64,000 bases of DNA, from contig NZ_CP039865.1 in the NCBI RefSeq assembly GCF_005160265.1, forward strand, positions 2,442,828 to 2,506,827. The letters run 5' to 3'. Positions 27,730 to 36,393 of this stretch are shown in pieces. The stretch is from Phreatobacter aquaticus. Its GTDB lineage: Bacteria; Pseudomonadota; Alphaproteobacteria; Rhizobiales; Phreatobacteraceae. The notes beneath the pieces were generated by a model. The model saw nothing but the letters and a program-made list of their open reading frames with translations, was not told where the DNA came from and ran no database searches. Numbering within the stretch: position 1 is the stretch's first letter; each line of letters begins with the position of its first letter. The translations under genes were made by a program, and so were the position numbers.

Positions 27730-28934
27730 GCACCGATCTCACCCAAAGACCGCACCTGGCTCCCCTCGATCCGGTGGATGATCGGCTGGATCGCATGGCG
27801 TCGCCGCCGCTCCAGCCCTATGGCACCGCCGACCGGGATGCAGGCGCTCTGACCACACGCTGGGTCGAGGCTGAAGATTGGGCGCAGCTCGAGGCGGCCT
27901 GGCGCGCCCTTGCCGCCTGCGCCGAGCCCAATGTCTTCCTGTGCCCGGCCTTCGCGCTGGCCGCGAGGGCGATCGATCAGGAGCCCGACCTCGGCGCCGT
28001 GGTGATCGAGCGCGACGGCTTTCTCGTCGGCTTCGCGGCGGGACGCTTCCGCCGCCGCGGTCTGGTCTTTTCGCTCTGGACACACCCCTATGCGCCCTAT
28101 GGCCTGCCGCTGATGGAGCGGGGCAGGGAGGCCGATATTCTCGACGCCCTGTTCCGGCATCTGGCCGATGCCGGCGTTGCGGCGCTCGATTGGCCCTTGG
28201 CTGACGAGGGGCCGGCGTCGCAGGCGCTCGAAGGGCTCATTTCAGCTGGCCATCGCCGGGTCGATCTTTTCGACCATCATCGGCGCGCGGTGATGACGGC
28301 TGCGCCGCCGAAACCGTCCAAGGAGATGCGGCGCCTCTCCCGCCGCCTCGGCGAGACCGGCGATCTGCGTCACTGCACGACGGCCCGCGACCTGCCGATG
28401 GACATTGCCGCCAATGCGTTCCTGAAGCTTGAGGCCGACGGCTGGAAAGGCCGGAAGGGCACCGCCTTGGCAGGCTCCGGCGAGACGCTCGCCTTCTTCC
28501 ACGAGGTTGCCCTGGGCCTTGCCGAGGCAGGCGATGCCCGTATCGACCTGCTCACACTGGACGGCCGCCCGATCGCCGCTGGCGTCGTCCTCGCGGCGGG
28601 CAACCGCGCCTGGTACTGGAAGACGGCCTATGACGAGACCCTCGCGCGCTACTCCCCTGGCATCCTGCTGACCCAGGCGCTGGCAGCCGATCTCGCCGAG
28701 GACGGCCGCTTTGCTCTCGTGGATTCCTGCGCCATTCCCGGCCATTCGATGATCGACCGCATCTGGCCGGAACGCATGGCCATAGCCAGCCGCTATATCG
28801 CGGTGCCTCCGGGCCGGCCCAGCGTCGATTACCGGATCGTCGCCGGCACGGAGCGGCTGCGTCTCGGAGCGCGGCGCGCCGCCAAGGCCCTGCTCGCGCG
28901 GCTCAAGGGCGGTCGCGCAAAAGCCGGCGGATGA
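27726..28934 (+). CDS. GNAT-fold (CelD/BioF2-like, FemAB-type) acyltransferase
   Basis: A 402-residue protein with a C-terminal GNAT-like domain. Visible blocks: FLVGFAAGRFRRRGLVFSLW, then FHEVALGLAEAGDARIDLLT with GRPIAAGVVLAAGNRAWYWK and YSPGILLTQALAADLAEDGR, the usual pattern of the Acetyltransf_6 group (CelD-like). Such proteins add acyl or aminoacyl groups to polysaccharide or peptide acceptors. It is translationally coupled to the flippase (ATGA overlap), so the pair probably modifies and exports one surface glycan. Its 3' end overlaps the convergent ligase gene by 32 bp. Confidence 0.75.
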   Translation: MSTDLTQRPHLAPLDPVDDRLDRMASPPLQPYGTADRDAGALTTRWVEAEDWAQLEAAWRALAACAEPNVFLCPAFALAARAIDQEPDLGAVVIERDGFLVGFAAGRFRRRGLVFSLWTHPYAPYGLPLMERGREADILDALFRHLADAGVAALDWPLADEGPASQALEGLISAGHRRVDLFDHHRRAVMTAAPPKPSKEMRRLSRRLGETGDLRHCTTARDLPMDIAANAFLKLEADGWKGRKGTALAGSGETLAFFHEVALGLAEAGDARIDLLTLDGRPIAAGVVLAAGNRAWYWKTAYDETLARYSPGILLTQALAADLAEDGRFALVDSCAIPGHSMIDRIWPERMAIASRYIAVPPGRPSVDYRIVAGTERLRLGARRAAKALLARLKGGRAKAGG

Positions 28935-30522
28935 CCTTGCCGGTCGTGGTCATCGGCAATTCGTCGATGAACTCCATCTCGCGCGGATAGGAATGGGTCG
29001 ACATGCGCGTCTTCACGAAGTCGCGGATGTCCTCCTCCAGTTCCTTTGACGGCTCGACGCCGCGCTTCAGCACGACGAAAGCCTTGACGATCTCGGTGCG
29101 CAGCGGGTCCGGCTTGCCGACGGCCGCCGCGAGCGACACTGCAGGATGCTTGATCAGGCAGTCCTCGACCTCGCCGGGGCCGATGCGGTAGCCGGCCGAG
29201 GTGATGACATCGTCGTCGCGGCCGAAGAAATGCACATAGCCGTCGTAATCCACGATGCCCTGGTCGCCGGTGGTCATCCAGTCGCCGATGAACTTGGCCT
29301 CCGTCGCCTCCGGCTTGTTCCAGTAGCCGAGGAACATGACGGGGTCGGGCCGTTGCACCGCGATCTGCCCGCGCTCGCCGGGGTCGCACAGCGAGCCGTC
29401 ATCGCGGATGACGCCGACCGTATGACCCGGCACCGGCTTGCCAATGGCGCCGGCACGGCTGACGCCAAGTGCGGCCGACGACGACAGCACGAGATTGCAT
29501 TCGGTCTGGCCGTAGAATTCGTTGATGGTCAGCCCCAGCGCCTCGCGGCCCCAGTCATACGTCTGGGCGCCCAGCGCCTCACCGCCTGAGGCGAGCGTGC
29601 GGAGCACCAGCTTGTGGCGCGAGCGCGGGTCCTCCACCGAGCGCAGCATGCGCAGCGCGGTCGGCGGCACGAAGGAGTTCCTGACCTCCATCTCCGCCAT
29701 CAGCGCAAAGGCCTCGTCGGCATCGAATTTCTCGAACTTCTTGGCCACCACCGGCACGCCGAAATGCAGCGACGGCAGCAGCACGTTGAGGAGGCCGCCC
29801 GCCCAGGCCCAGTCGGCCGGCGTCCACATCCGGTCGCCCGGCTGGGGGAAGAATTCGTGGGGCATCTCCACGCCCGGCAGATGGCCGAGCAGCACGCGAT
29901 GGCCGTGCAGCGCGCCCTTGGGCTGGCCGGTGGTGCCGGACGTGTAGATCATCATGGCGGGATCGTCGGCGGCGGTGTCAACCGCCTCGAAGCGCGACGA
30001 AGCCTCTTCCAGGCTGTCGTAGAAGTCGGCCACGCCATGGTCGCCGGCGCCATCGACCGACAGGACGACAGAGAGCTCTCCCAACTGGTCGCGGATCTGG
30101 TCGAGCTTGGCGAGGCCCTCGCCATTGGTGATCAGCGCGCGCGCGCCGGAATCCGACAACCGGAAGGCCAAAGCATCGGTGCCGAACAACGCCGCCAGCG
30201 GCACGGCGATGGCGCCCATCTTGTAGATCGCGACATGGGCTATGGCCGCGGCCGCCCCTTGTGCCAGCACCAGCGCGACACGGTCGCCGCGCTTCACACC
30301 CTTGGCCACCAGCACATTGGCCAGCCGGTTGGAGGCTTCCTCCAGCCGCCCGTAGGTCACCGGCTCGATCGTGCCGTCGGGCTTCTTCCACAGGATCGCC
30401 GCGCGGTCCGGCACCAGCTTCGCCCAGCGCGTGCAGACATCGACGCCAATGTTGTAGCGCTCTGGGATCTGCCAGCGGAAGGCACGGACGAGAGCGTCAT
30501 AGTCGCGAAGGGGAGGGAGCAT
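28903..30522 (-). CDS. AMP-forming acyl-CoA synthetase (acetyl-CoA synthetase-like, medium-chain type)
   Basis: A 539-residue ANL enzyme: MMIYTSGTTGQPKGALHGHR (A3), TINEFYGQTECNLV (A5), WMTTGDQGIVDYDGYVHFFG (A7), GRDDDVITSAGYRIGPGEVE (A8) and a C-terminal Lys in MTTTGKVIRRLLR (A10). It resembles the short/medium-chain acyl-CoA synthetases related to acetyl-CoA synthetase. The last gene of a minus-strand group, it starts 57 bp after the thioesterase stop. The 3' end overlaps the acyltransferase gene on the other strand by 32 bp. The substrate is not known. Confidence 0.9.
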   Translation of the reverse strand: MLPPLRDYDALVRAFRWQIPERYNIGVDVCTRWAKLVPDRAAILWKKPDGTIEPVTYGRLEEASNRLANVLVAKGVKRGDRVALVLAQGAAAAIAHVAIYKMGAIAVPLAALFGTDALAFRLSDSGARALITNGEGLAKLDQIRDQLGELSVVLSVDGAGDHGVADFYDSLEEASSRFEAVDTAADDPAMMIYTSGTTGQPKGALHGHRVLLGHLPGVEMPHEFFPQPGDRMWTPADWAWAGGLLNVLLPSLHFGVPVVAKKFEKFDADEAFALMAEMEVRNSFVPPTALRMLRSVEDPRSRHKLVLRTLASGGEALGAQTYDWGREALGLTINEFYGQTECNLVLSSSAALGVSRAGAIGKPVPGHTVGVIRDDGSLCDPGERGQIAVQRPDPVMFLGYWNKPEATEAKFIGDWMTTGDQGIVDYDGYVHFFGRDDDVITSAGYRIGPGEVEDCLIKHPAVSLAAAVGKPDPLRTEIVKAFVVLKRGVEPSKELEEDIRDFVKTRMSTHSYPREMEFIDELPMTTTGKVIRRLLRDRP

Positions 30523-30579
30523 GGCCGGAACTCACAGGGGCCGAGACCGGTACTCCAACGCGGCCATGCGGTCCAGTCG

Positions 30580-30990
30580 CTAGCCCGTTGCTACCATCAG
30601 GACGCTGCTGCCACCGGCGACCAGCCGCTCCTCTCCATCGGCGACCGCGAAGATCTCGGCATTGGCAAAGATCTGTCGTTTGCCGGCCTTCACGACATGG
30701 CCCCGGGCGATCATGAGCTGGCCAACCGCCGGCGCGTAGAATCCGACTTGATAGTGCGAGGCGAGCACACGCCCCGCAACGGTTGCAGCGGTAAAGCCGC
30801 AAACCGTGTCGATCAGCGCACCCGTGACGCCAGCGTGCAGAAAGCCGGAATATTGCGTGAGCTCATCGCGCATCGCGAGGCGGATCTCCGCACGGCCCTC
30901 GCCGGCCGCGGTGACGTCGAACCCCGCCCAGCGATTGAACGGCGCCGAGGCGTTGATGGCCCTGATCTGTTCCAGGATGGGGAGTGTCAT
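30580..30990 (-). CDS. PaaI-type hotdog thioesterase
   Basis: A 136-residue hotdog protein: RDELTQYSGFLHAGVTGALI is the thioesterase loop (HAG with following Asp in LIDTVCG), then HYQVGFYAPAVGQLMIARGH and KRQIFANAEIFAV. It likely hydrolyses acyl-CoA esters made by the ligase encoded just downstream. Its ATG overlaps the stop of the truncated membrane-protein frame (ATGA), which shows that the broken gene was once its operon partner. Confidence 0.85.
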   Translation of the reverse strand: MTLPILEQIRAINASAPFNRWAGFDVTAAGEGRAEIRLAMRDELTQYSGFLHAGVTGALIDTVCGFTAATVAGRVLASHYQVGFYAPAVGQLMIARGHVVKAGKRQIFANAEIFAVADGEERLVAGGSSVLMVATG

Positions 30991-31256
30991 GACAACGCCT
31001 CCCGGCTGGGTGATGCCGCCTCAGGTGCCAGCCGCCAAAAGAGCAGCGCGGCAAGGCCTAACCAGACGATATAGGCGGCGTGACGAAGCAGGATCGGGCC
31101 AGGCCCTGTCTGGCTGATGATCAGGCCCATATCGAAGAACGGCAGGAATGCGCCGATGGCGAGCATCCAGGCCAGGGCGCGCACATTGCGCAGCGACAGC
31201 AGCACCAGGGCGATCGCGCCGAGCAGCATGGTGCGGCTGCCATAGATGGGCCCCTG
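30987..31256 (-). pseudogene. Truncated small membrane protein gene (DUF4267-like remnant)
   Basis: The frame ends in TGA overlapping the thioesterase start, and reads QGPIYGSRTMLLGAIALVLL, then RALAWMLAIGAFLPFFDMGL and an end helix IVWLGLAALLFWRL. This looks like the C-terminal two thirds of a DUF4267-type membrane protein whose first helix is missing. At about 31257 the sequence changes to the AT-richer DNA of the peptidase gene; residues encoded upstream of that point do not fit the family. Translation could restart at the ATG at 31229, giving about 80 residues. I infer loss of the 5' end at the junction. Confidence 0.55.
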
Positions 31257-31281
31257 AACATTAAAGGGGCACAGATATACG

Positions 31282-31977
31282 TTAGGCGAGATCAAAGGGC
31301 ATGCAACACTGGAATCGGCGCCCTTCCAACGGACTGACCGACCCTTTTGAAAGCCAAAGAAGATCGCCCACACATTCCACGACGCCATCTGTGATGACAA
31401 TTCCATCTCCGTCCGGGCAGGCGATGATGGGTCTGGAATTGTGCGTGCTGTAGGTAATCAAGTCTGGCAGGTAGCTTTGCTTTTCATGAAGATGGGGGAA
31501 AAACTCAAATGGCACCAGATTGAGCGCCGCACCCTCTTCCACGTCTTCGGGGCGTCTCGCGCTGAACAGAGCATCCACCGCAATAGTCGGGGTCATCAAA
31601 ATTGCACCGGCACTTGTTCCGATTAACAGACCTCCATTGTTGGCCCAGTCCTGCAATTTCTTGAGCATGCCGCTGCGGCGTACACGAGAAAGAAAAGCAG
31701 CGGTGTTGCCGCCCGACAGATGGATAGCATCGCATGCCAACAAGATATTTGTTTCGGCATTGCTGTGTTCTCGATCAAGGTCGTAAAAGACGTCGAGGTT
31801 TAGGTGTAGACGTCCATAATAGCTTTGTCTCTCTTTGTAGAACCTGAAGTCGGGCTCTGGACTAGAAGGGACATAACCAATCCGAGAACCGCGCCCTTTC
31901 ATCAATTCCAATAGGCGAAGGTCAACTTTCTCGTTCGCTGGAATGATCTGATCGCTGTAGAGGACGGCATTAATCAT
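31282..31977 (-). CDS. Peptidase E-like (S51 / type 1 glutamine amidotransferase-like) protein, atypical composition
   Basis: A 231-residue protein with the S51 pattern: CDAIHLSGGNTAAFLSRVRR and the nucleophile elbow GLLIGTSAGAILMTP, where the Ser of GTSAGA is the catalytic serine. A His-containing FFPHLHEKQS follows. Peptidase E relatives cleave after N-terminal Asp or act on cyanophycin dipeptides; the exact substrate is open. The gene is much less GC-rich than its surroundings: 31801-31860 has 28 G/C of 60, against 40 of 60 at 32041-32100. It abuts a truncated gene. Both facts suggest horizontal acquisition. Confidence 0.82.
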   Translation of the reverse strand: MINAVLYSDQIIPANEKVDLRLLELMKGRGSRIGYVPSSPEPDFRFYKERQSYYGRLHLNLDVFYDLDREHSNAETNILLACDAIHLSGGNTAAFLSRVRRSGMLKKLQDWANNGGLLIGTSAGAILMTPTIAVDALFSARRPEDVEEGAALNLVPFEFFPHLHEKQSYLPDLITYSTHNSRPIIACPDGDGIVITDGVVECVGDLLWLSKGSVSPLEGRRFQCCMPFDLA

Positions 31978-32043
31978 GATTTGCTCCTGGAGCGACGGGT
32001 GAGCAATTTTTCACCATCGGCTCGCAACGCTCCCTGAGCGGGC

Positions 32044-34020
32044 TCACGCCGCCTGCTTGGCGCCTTCGCCGACGATCCTGACGATATCCGCCATGATGGC
32101 GTTGAGCTGGAAATCCTTCGGCGTATAGACCGCCGCGACGCCTGCCTTCTTCAGCACGGCCTCGTCCTCCGGCGGGATGATGCCGCCGACCACCACTGGC
32201 ACATCCTCCAGCCCTTCCTCGCGCATCCGCTCCATCACCTCGGTGACGAGGGGAATATGGCTGCCGGACAGGATCGACAGGCCGACCACATGGACGCCCT
32301 CTTCCAGCGCCGCATTGACGATCTCGGCAGGCGTCAGGCGGATGCCCTCATAGACCACCTCCATGCCGCAATCGCGCGCGCGCACCGCGATCTGCTCGGC
32401 GCCGTTCGAATGGCCATCAAGGCCGGGCTTGCCGACCAGGAATTTGATGCGCCGGCCAAGTGCCCGCGACACCTGCTCCACCTCAAGGCGGATCGGCCCC
32501 AGATCGCCGGTCTCGGCGCGCGCAGCACGCCCGACACCCGTCGGTGCCCGATATTCGCCGAACACCTCGCGCAGCACCTGGCCCCATTCGCCGGTGGTGA
32601 CACCGGCCTTCGCAGCCGCAATCGAGGGCTCCATGATGTTGCGCCCTTCGGTTGCGGCGGCGCGCAGATCGGCCAGCGCCTTGGTCGCGGCCCCGGCATC
32701 GCGCGCTTCGCGCCAGGCCTTGAGATTGGCGACCTGGGCCGCCTCGACGGCGGGATCCACCACCATGATGGAACCTTCGCCGGTGGTCAGCGGCGAGGGC
32801 TCGGTCTCGGTGAAGCGGTTGACGCCCACCACCACCTGTTCGCCGGCCTCGATCGCCTCGAGACGCTTGCTGTTGCTCTCGACAAGCTTGGACTTCATGT
32901 AGGAGACGGCGGCGATCGCCCCGCCCATCTCCTCGATCAGCTTCATCTCGGCCTGCGCCTCGGCCTTGAGGCTTTCGACCTTGGCTTCCACCACCGGATT
33001 GCCGTCGAACAGGTCGCCGAATTCCAGGAGGTCGGTCTCGAAGGCGAGGATCTGCTGCAGGCGCAGCGACCATTGCTGGTCCCAGGCGCGCGGCAGGCCG
33101 AGTGCCTCGTTCCACGCCGGTAGCTGCAGCGCGCGGCAGCGCGCCTTCTTGGAGATCGTCACCGCCAGGGCCTCGATGAGGATCCGGTAGACATTGTTCT
33201 CCGGCTGCTGCTCGGTCAGGCCCAGCGAGTTCACCTGAACGCCATAGCGGAACAGCTTCTGCTTGGGATCGGTGACGCCGTAGCGGGTCTCGACGAGCTC
33301 CTCCCAGAGGTCGACGAAGGCGCGCATCTTGCACATCTCGGTGACGAACCGCATGCCGGCATTGACGAAGAACGAGATGTGGCCGACGACCTCGCCGAAG
33401 CCGCCCGCCGGGACTTCGCCGGACGCCTTCACCGTGTCGAGAATGGCGATGGCATTGGCCAGCGCGAAGGCCAGTTCCTGCACCGGCGTCGCGCCGGCCT
33501 CCTGCAGGTGGTAGGAGCAGACATTCATCGGGTTCCACTTCGGCATCTCGGCCGTCGTGAACAGGATCGTGTCCTTGGTGAGCCGCAGCGACGGCTCGGG
33601 CGGGAACACATAGGTTCCACGCGACAGATATTCCTTCAGGATGTCGTTCTGGGTCGTGCCGGCAAGCGACGAGCGCGGCACGCCCTGCTCGTCGGCCACC
33701 GCCACATAGAGCGCCAGCATCCAGCCCGCGCAGGCATTGATCGTCATCGACGTGTTCATGGCATCCAGCGGAATGCCGTCGAACAGGGTGCGCATGTCGC
33801 CGAGATGGGAGACGGGCACGCCGACCTTGCCCACCTCGCCACGGGCGAGAACATGGTCGGCGTCGTAGCCGGTCTGGGTCGGCAGGTCGAAGGCGACCGA
33901 CAGGCCGGTCTGGCCCTTGCCGAGATTGGCGCGATAGAGCGCGTTCGACTTCGCCGCGGTCGAATGGCCCGCATAGGTGCGGATCAACCAGGGTTTGTCG
34001 CGCGTGTCTTTGCTGCGCAT
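32044..34020 (-). CDS. ecm: Ethylmalonyl-CoA mutase (coenzyme B12-dependent)
   Basis: A 658-residue B12-dependent acyl-CoA mutase. The opening after a short tail reads KPWLIRTYAGHSTAAKSNAL, then LSVAFDLPTQTGYDADH and LGDMRTLFDGIPLDAMNTSM, the hallmark of the ethylmalonyl-CoA mutase clade. The C-terminal cobalamin domain has the base-off motif LDGHSNG (D-x-H-x-x-G), LSILSGSH and VVVGGIIP. It turns (2R)-ethylmalonyl-CoA into (2S)-methylsuccinyl-CoA in acetyl-CoA assimilation. The start at 34020 has GGGAGG upstream. The partner reductase ccr lies 0.7 kb away, divergent. Confidence 0.95.
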   Translation of the reverse strand: MRSKDTRDKPWLIRTYAGHSTAAKSNALYRANLGKGQTGLSVAFDLPTQTGYDADHVLARGEVGKVGVPVSHLGDMRTLFDGIPLDAMNTSMTINACAGWMLALYVAVADEQGVPRSSLAGTTQNDILKEYLSRGTYVFPPEPSLRLTKDTILFTTAEMPKWNPMNVCSYHLQEAGATPVQELAFALANAIAILDTVKASGEVPAGGFGEVVGHISFFVNAGMRFVTEMCKMRAFVDLWEELVETRYGVTDPKQKLFRYGVQVNSLGLTEQQPENNVYRILIEALAVTISKKARCRALQLPAWNEALGLPRAWDQQWSLRLQQILAFETDLLEFGDLFDGNPVVEAKVESLKAEAQAEMKLIEEMGGAIAAVSYMKSKLVESNSKRLEAIEAGEQVVVGVNRFTETEPSPLTTGEGSIMVVDPAVEAAQVANLKAWREARDAGAATKALADLRAAATEGRNIMEPSIAAAKAGVTTGEWGQVLREVFGEYRAPTGVGRAARAETGDLGPIRLEVEQVSRALGRRIKFLVGKPGLDGHSNGAEQIAVRARDCGMEVVYEGIRLTPAEIVNAALEEGVHVVGLSILSGSHIPLVTEVMERMREEGLEDVPVVVGGIIPPEDEAVLKKAGVAAVYTPKDFQLNAIMADIVRIVGEGAKQAA

Positions 34021-34135
34021 CTTCGCCTCCCGAGCGGTTCTTTGAGCGACATTCTGTGCTCTGCCCGGGCATATTGCAATGCAGCGAAAGACGGACCGCG
34101 CCGCAGCGATGCGGCGCGGCGCCACCGGACTCGTG

Positions 34136-34390
34136 TCAGGCGCGCCGGACGATGCTCAGCAGGAACAGCAGGATCACCGCGCCAATGGTCGCGCTGAAGA
34201 TTGCGGATGTGATGCCGCCACCAAGCCGCACGCCGAGCTTCGGCAACAGGAAGGTGGCAATCAGCGCGCCGACAATGCCCACGACGATATTGCCAATGAG
34301 GCCGAAGCCATAGCCCTTGACGATGACGCCAGCGAGCCAGCCAGCCACCGCGCCCACGATCAGCAGCACGAACAGACTTTCGATAGGCAT
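34136..34390 (-). CDS. GlsB/YeaQ/YmgE family (transglycosylase-associated) membrane protein
   Basis: An 84-residue hydrophobic protein with three glycine-rich helices: FVLLIVGAVAGWLAGVIVKG, GLIGNIVVGIVGALIATFLL and SAIFSATIGAVILLFLLSIV. This is the pattern of the YeaQ/GlsB family, small inner membrane proteins often induced by stress, of unknown action. GGGAG lies about eight bases before the ATG at 34390. It sits between ecm and ccr and may have its own promoter. Confidence 0.85.
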   Translation of the reverse strand: MPIESLFVLLIVGAVAGWLAGVIVKGYGFGLIGNIVVGIVGALIATFLLPKLGVRLGGGITSAIFSATIGAVILLFLLSIVRRA

Positions 34391-34708
34391 GGTCAGGTCT
34401 CCCTTTGGCCGGAGCGGTCTGCCCGCCTGCCGGCAATTTCGCTGCACAGGCTGAATACCTGCGCGAATGCGGAACAAGTAACGCGCGAGGGCGCTCGTAG
34501 TTCCAGCGGGCCAGACATGTGCGGCAAAACGGCCCTTCACCTGTCGGCGGAGGACAATGCGCGCAATAAGACGAAAGATGGAGGGACTATCGCGACATAT
34601 CCTGTCGGGAAACGGAATTTCGCACTTGCACATCCATGTTGCGGTGCACATAATTTCAGGATCAGGACCCGGTTCACAGAAGGTCCGCACTCCCATCGAG
34701 GTAACACC
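34391..34708. other. Divergent promoter region upstream of ccr
   Basis: A 318-bp gap between the GlsB-type gene and ccr, with no credible gene. It contains one reasonable sigma70-type promoter facing ccr (34626-34654) overlapped by a TGCAC...GTGCA inverted repeat. Confidence 0.55.
34626..34654 (+). promoter_or_regulatory. Candidate ccr promoter with overlapping inverted repeat
   Basis: TTGCAC, a 17-base spacer and CATAAT (five of six to the -10 consensus). TGCAC at 34627 and GTGCA at 34644 form an inverted repeat inside the core promoter, a plausible regulator site. The predicted 5' leader to the ccr ATG is about 48 nt. Confidence 0.45.
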
Positions 34709-35986
34709 ATGGCAGAGCCAGCCACCGCCCCCGCGGCCAAGCCGCTCAAGGATCTCTACGAATTCGGCGAGGTCCCGCCGCTCGGCCATGTGCCGGCCAA
34801 CATGTATGCTTGGGCCATCCGCAGGGACCGCCACGGGCCGCCGGAACAGTCGTTCAAGGTCGAGGTCGTGCCCACCTGGACGCTCGGCGAAGAGGAAGTG
34901 CTGATCTACGTGATGGCCGGCGGCGTCAATTATAATGGCGTCTGGGCCGGCCTCGGACAGCCGATCTCGCCCTTCGACGTGCACAAGGCGCCGTTCCACG
35001 TCGCCGGCTCCGATGCCTCGGGCATCGTCTGGGCCGTCGGGTCCAAGGTGAAGCGCTGGAAGGTCGGCGACGAGGTCATCGTCCATTGCAACCAGGACGA
35101 CGGCGACGACGAGGAGTGCAACGGCGGCGACCCGATGTTCTCTTCCTCCCAGCGGATCTGGGGCTATGAGACGCCGGACGGCTCCTTCGCGCAGTTCTGC
35201 CGGGTTCAGTCGCGCCAGCTGATGGTGAAGCCGAAGCACCTGCCATGGGAGGAGGCGGCCTGCTACACGCTGACGCTCGCCACCGCCTATCGCATGCTGT
35301 TCGGCCATCCGCCCCACACGCTGAAGCCCGGCGACAATGTGCTGGTCTGGGGCGCATCCGGCGGTCTCGGCGTGTTCGCCGTGCAGCTTGTCGCGGCCGC
35401 CGGCGCCAATGCCATCGGCGTCATCTCGGATGAGACCAAGCGCGACTATGTCATGCAGCTCGGCGCCAAGGGCGTCATCAACCGCAAGGACTTCAACTGC
35501 TGGGGCCAGATGCCCACGGTGAATTCCGACGAGTACACGGCCTGGACCAAGGAAGCCCGCAAGTTCGGCAAGGCGATCTGGGACATCACCGGCAAGAAGG
35601 ATGTCGATATCGTCTTCGAACATCCGGGCGAAGCGACCTTCCCGGTCTCCTGCCTTGTCGCCAAGCGCGGCGGCATGATCGTCTTCTGCGCGGGAACCTC
35701 GGGCTTCAACATCACCTTCGACGCCCGCTATGTCTGGATGCGCCAGAAGCGCGTGCAGGGCTCGCATTTCGCCCATTTGAAACAGGCCGCCGCCGCCAAC
35801 CAGTTCGTGCTCGACCGGCGTGTCGACCCCTGCATGAGCGAGCTGTTCCCCTGGGACAAGATCCCGGCGGCCCATGCGCTGATGCTCGCCAACAAGCATG
35901 CGCCGGGCAACATGGCCGTGCTGGTCAATTCGCCGAAGCCGGGTCTCAGGACGCTCGACGACGTGATCGAGGCGACAGGCGGCTGA
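34709..35986 (+). CDS. ccr: Crotonyl-CoA carboxylase/reductase
   Basis: A 425-residue medium-chain reductase of the crotonyl-CoA carboxylase/reductase clade. It opens KDLYEFGEVPPLGHVP and MYAWAIRRDRHGPPEQSFKV, then shows GGVNYNGVWAGLGQP, PFHVAGSDASGIVWAVGSKV, the long acidic loop CNQDDGDDEECNGGDPMFSS typical of Ccr, WGASGGLGVFAVQL (NADPH site) and QGSHFAHLKQA. The Asn of VNYNG and His of GSHFAH correspond to CO2-site residues described for the family. It reductively carboxylates crotonyl-CoA to ethylmalonyl-CoA. GAGGT precedes the ATG at 34709. With ecm nearby this marks the ethylmalonyl-CoA pathway. Confidence 0.97.
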   Translation: MAEPATAPAAKPLKDLYEFGEVPPLGHVPANMYAWAIRRDRHGPPEQSFKVEVVPTWTLGEEEVLIYVMAGGVNYNGVWAGLGQPISPFDVHKAPFHVAGSDASGIVWAVGSKVKRWKVGDEVIVHCNQDDGDDEECNGGDPMFSSSQRIWGYETPDGSFAQFCRVQSRQLMVKPKHLPWEEAACYTLTLATAYRMLFGHPPHTLKPGDNVLVWGASGGLGVFAVQLVAAAGANAIGVISDETKRDYVMQLGAKGVINRKDFNCWGQMPTVNSDEYTAWTKEARKFGKAIWDITGKKDVDIVFEHPGEATFPVSCLVAKRGGMIVFCAGTSGFNITFDARYVWMRQKRVQGSHFAHLKQAAAANQFVLDRRVDPCMSELFPWDKIPAAHALMLANKHAPGNMAVLVNSPKPGLRTLDDVIEATGG

Positions 35987-36031
35987 TAACGGCTGGCCTC
36001 TCGGCTTTCAGCACATCCTATCCAAAGTCAT

Positions 36032-36062
36032 GCCCGGCCTTGTGCCGGGCATTTACGTTTTT
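36032..36062 (+). terminator. Terminator-like hairpin after ccr (REP half-unit)
   Basis: GCCCGGC, loop CTTGT, GCCGGGC, then ATTTACGTTTTT. The stem is part of a GTCATGCCCGGC repeat half-unit related to 911-1005. It follows the ccr stop by about 45 bp and has a late U-rich stretch. Confidence 0.6.
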
Positions 36063-36203
36063 GGGCCACGCCAGGGCACCCACGAGAAGTACCTCATTCT
36101 TCGAGGCTCGGCTTCGCCGCGCACCTCTGGATGAGGTGAGGAGAGGGCGCGCCAAGTGAAATTGCCGTCCGAACTGCTTGTCTCGCGCAGTCTCACGCTC
36201 AGT

Positions 36204-36320
36204 CCGTCACCCCCGGCGAGCCCGAAGGGCGAGGGAAGGGGGTCCAGGAATCGTTGTGGAGGGTCCAGCTAAAGAAATCTGGATCCCCTTCCCTCGGCTT
36301 CGCCTCGCCGGGGATGACGT
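36204..36320. repeat. Dispersed palindromic repeat, copy 2 (inverted relative to copy 1)
   Basis: The left arm CCGTCACCCCCGGCGAGCCC through GGGGGTCCAGG is the reverse complement of the right arm of copy 1. The right arm TCTGGATCCCCTTCCCTCGG through CCGGGGATGACGT is the reverse complement of copy 1's left arm. The centre is shorter than in copy 1. Both copies lie between convergent genes. Confidence 0.8.
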
Positions 36321-36393
36321 CGGTGCTTGAAACGGCACATGATTGCAAAGGGCATGAACCGGGCGCTTGGCCCGGAACCCCCTGTGCCTGCCA

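Larger units (their letters stand above)
35987..36393. other. Convergent intergenic region with repeats
   Basis: The 407 bp between ccr and the 3' end of pheT hold a terminator-like hairpin (36032-36062), the second copy of the dispersed palindromic repeat (36204-36320) and a small hairpin CCGGGC-GCTTG-GCCCGG (36359-36375) next to the pheT stop. I see no gene. Confidence 0.65.
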
